DNA of 64,000 bases from Phymorhynchus buccinoides (Eukaryota > Mollusca > Gastropoda > Neogastropoda > Raphitomidae): the NCBI GenBank assembly GCA_017654935.2, contig CM065706.1, positions 6,203,668-6,267,667 on the forward strand. The letters run 5' to 3'. Within the stretch, counting starts at the first letter, position 1; the number at the start of each line of letters is the position of its first letter. The translations under genes and the position numbers were made by a program. Of this stretch, positions 61,682 through 64,000 are shown piece after piece. Below the pieces are notes generated by a model. That model had not been told where the DNA came from. It saw only the letters and a program-made list of their open reading frames with translations, and did not search any database.

Positions 61682-63355
61682 TCTCTATCCAGCCAGTAAG
61701 GGGGAGGTAAGTAAAAGGTCAGAAAGGCCTTGAAGGCAGCAGGAGAAAAAAAAAGGGAGAGGTCTATTTTTGGCAGGCTCACTGCTGCTGGAAAATGGGA
61801 AAGCTTAGGGCCTAGGCAGTAAAATCTGGGTCTAACTTTCTGATGCTGAGAATGTGAGCTGTGGCTCGCATGACTTTTTTGTGTGACTATTTTTCATTTC
61901 CAATGTGTTGAACATGATGAAAGCTATTGATTTCTCTCTCTCTGTGTTTTTGTCATAATCTCACACTAATTTGGTACTCAGGTAAAGTGTGTTTTTCTTT
62001 TTAATTTTTTTTTTTTTTTTCAATCACTGAACGCTTCTTTTAACTAAAGTGCCATATATCCGAATGGCTGGTTTGGGACCGAAATTATACCAATTCTTTC
62101 TTTTTTCTTAACTTTCTTTTTTTTTAACATAGAATTTTATGTTTTGTTTATTGAATGGAATTTTTAGGGTTGAATGGTATATGGAAAACGCTTTTGGATA
62201 AAAATGGTTTGATTTTTTATTACTTTTATTTTTTTGTTTTATTTTTAAAATCAAAGAGTGCCGTTGATATATGTGAAGGTGAGATCCATGATCACCATTC
62301 ACGAGCGCAGCACTTTTTTTTGTTTTTTTTAATTTACTTTTTCAAAGCAGGCATGAAAACAGCTCCGCTGTGTCCGCCGAAAAATTTTCGTAATTGAAAG
62401 AATATCCACCGAAAGAAAACTATCTGTGCCAAAAATGCGATTGCGAAGTTATTCTCTAACAGCACGGTCCGCAATCGGCCAAGTGTACGCTTGCGATCAT
62501 GAGTAAAAATGGCGGACGTAGCGGCCCGCGAATGGTGTATAATCGAGAGTTTGAAGGCAAGCAAGTTCGTGAAATGAGTACTCGATGCCCCCCCCTGGCC
62601 AATCCCCAACTGAAGAGAAATTTGGCAGAGGTTGATGTTTGGACAGAAGTTTTGGCCATGTATCGCGATTCCTCCTCCCCTCTGAACAGAAATTTGGCAG
62701 ACTTGGTGCGTTCGGGTCAAAGTCATGCAGTGTTTCCTCGGTCGGTTGCCTCCTGACGGCCTAACATAGATTCGCTCCCCTTGGACTGCTGGTCTCGGAT
62801 TCTGCGACCTGAACAAGCGAAGGTGTGGCTACGAGTTGGGACTCGGAATGAGCGGCGTGGGAGCAATGCCACTGTACGGCCCAGAAGATGGGACATCAAC
62901 AAAACAAACAAAATTTGGCAGAGCATAATGTGTTTGGATGGAAGTTTTTGCCGTGCACCGCGATTCCCCACTCCCAACCCCAACCCCCACCCACCCCTCA
63001 CCTCATCAAAAGTTCCGATGTTAGCGAAAAATCCGGATGGAAGGATTTATTGGCTGGAAATACTCCTCTTTTTTTTCCTTTGAAACATTAGTTTTCATGC
63101 CTGTGTCATAAGTATCGTCACATTCCCTTTCAATTGTATTCATTGCGAACAAACGCACTCACACTTTCACTGCACCTGCTCACCAATGTTACAAGAATAA
63201 CTGGCTGTAATTATTTTGTTCTTTCTTAATGAGAATACCAATGAATCAATCCAGAGTATACGATGAAAACATTTACATTTTGTTAACTTGATACACACAC
63301 GTTTGTCAATTTTTTCGTTGGTCTTTACATATTTTTTTTCTTTTCACATTTTAAA
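61360..63355. other. Downstream DNALI1 region: no convincing gene
   Basis: A GA tract (61650-61674), T-rich stretches, then a CpG-richer block (62480-63010) with an 85-codon frame at 62499-62756 of unknown status and a repeated AAATTTGGCAGA motif (62619, 62691, 62910). The last DNALI1 exon was not recognised here. Confidence 0.45.
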
Positions 63356-63482
63356 AAGACCCACCACGTTCATGTGTGGAAATCAGCGTTTTCACGTGTT
63401 TTCCCTCTTTATCGCTGGTAAAAAATCTTAAGAAATCTTCCAAGCATAAGAGGGAAAAATTCCCGTGATGTGGTGGGTCTTT
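63356..63482. mobile_element. Small TIR element, intact copy
   Basis: 127 bp, ends AAAAGACCCACCACGTTCAT and ATGTGGTGGGTCTTTT, with the central TTAA intact at 63428-63431. The split copy is 57985-58352. Confidence 0.8.
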
Positions 63483-63654
63483 TAAAAAACCAAAACAATC
63501 ACCAGCATATATTTTCGCTCTCTCTGTCTTGATCCGAGTGTGAATGTTTTGCGTTCTTGGAGATTTTTCTTCGTCATTATTACTGTTGTTGCTTTTCTCT
63601 TTCTGTCTCTTGATTTGTTTGTGTTTGGAACATTACTTAAAGGCCTGTTGTGTT

Positions 63655-63656
63655 TA

Positions 63657-63692
<36 letters not shown>
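63655..63692. repeat. (GT)n microsatellite
   Basis: About 30 bp of alternating GT, followed by TGTCTGTCTGTC. Confidence 0.93.
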
Positions 63693-63698
<6 letters not shown>

Positions 63699-63710
63699 TC
63701 TGTCTGTCTG

Positions 63711-64000
63711 TTAGTGAATAAATCTGTGTCCATAGTCTCTCCTAGGTTTAAACTTATATGTGTCGGTCAGTCAATGAATAAATATGCGTCAGGTTTAAAC
63801 TTATATGTGTCGGTCAGTCAATGAATAAATCTGTGTCCTAGTCTCTCCTAGGTTTAAACTTATATGTGTCGGTCAGTCAATGAATAAATCTGTGTCCTAG
63901 TCTCTCCTAGGTTTAAACATATGTGTCGGTCAGTCAATGAATAAATCTGTGTCCTAGTCTCTCCTAGGTTTAAACTTATATGTGTCGGTCAGTCAATGAA
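63711..64000. repeat. 59-bp minisatellite running off the window
   Basis: Units anchored by GTCGGTCAGTCAATGAATAA at 63762, 63809, 63868, 63925 and 63984, each containing CTCCTAGGTTTAAACTTATA. One unit is shortened by 12 bp. Confidence 0.92.

Overview
This is eukaryotic DNA: multi-exon genes with GT/AG introns, many MITE-type transposons, tRNA-derived SINEs, LINE 3' ends, minisatellites and long (CA)n/(CT)n tracts. A secreted coiled-coil/C1q-domain protein, an axonemal dynein chain and the repeat texture suggest a highly heterozygous marine invertebrate, most likely a gastropod mollusc. The taxon is inference.

Layout. Positions 1-22735 and 25245-46180 are the same sequence in opposite orientation, separated by a 2 kb unique stretch and an exactly 500-base N gap (24745-25244). 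The left arm carries EMC2 exons 4-10 on the + strand. The right arm carries the same exons on the - strand, and its exons 1-3 lie just outside the arm at 47561-51298. The unique stretch before the gap holds the 3' part of a C1q-domain gene (- strand). Right of the arm, DNALI1 (+ strand) starts 145 bp from the EMC2 start codon, so the two genes are head to head. DNALI1 runs to 59160 and its last short exon lies beyond the window. The rest is repeats.

The arms are best read as two haplotypes of one locus (order DNALI1 - EMC2 - C1q gene) joined tail to tail at a scaffold gap. The 675 nt of shared EMC2 coding sequence differ at only five synonymous sites, whereas introns differ by whole transposons with clean empty sites and by large minisatellite copy-number changes. 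The window therefore works as a built-in two-allele alignment.

The most unusual observation is that many exons of both EMC2 and DNALI1 have one edge, splice site included, copied in tandem into the neighbouring intron. I see this at eight edges in fifteen exons. At two of them (EMC2 exon 8, DNALI1 exon 4) each copy has a candidate 3' splice site, a donor and an in-frame open unit (51 and 54 nt), so they could act as cassette exons. The DNALI1/EMC2 intergenic promoter also holds an RFX X-box-like site, which fits control of a ciliary gene.
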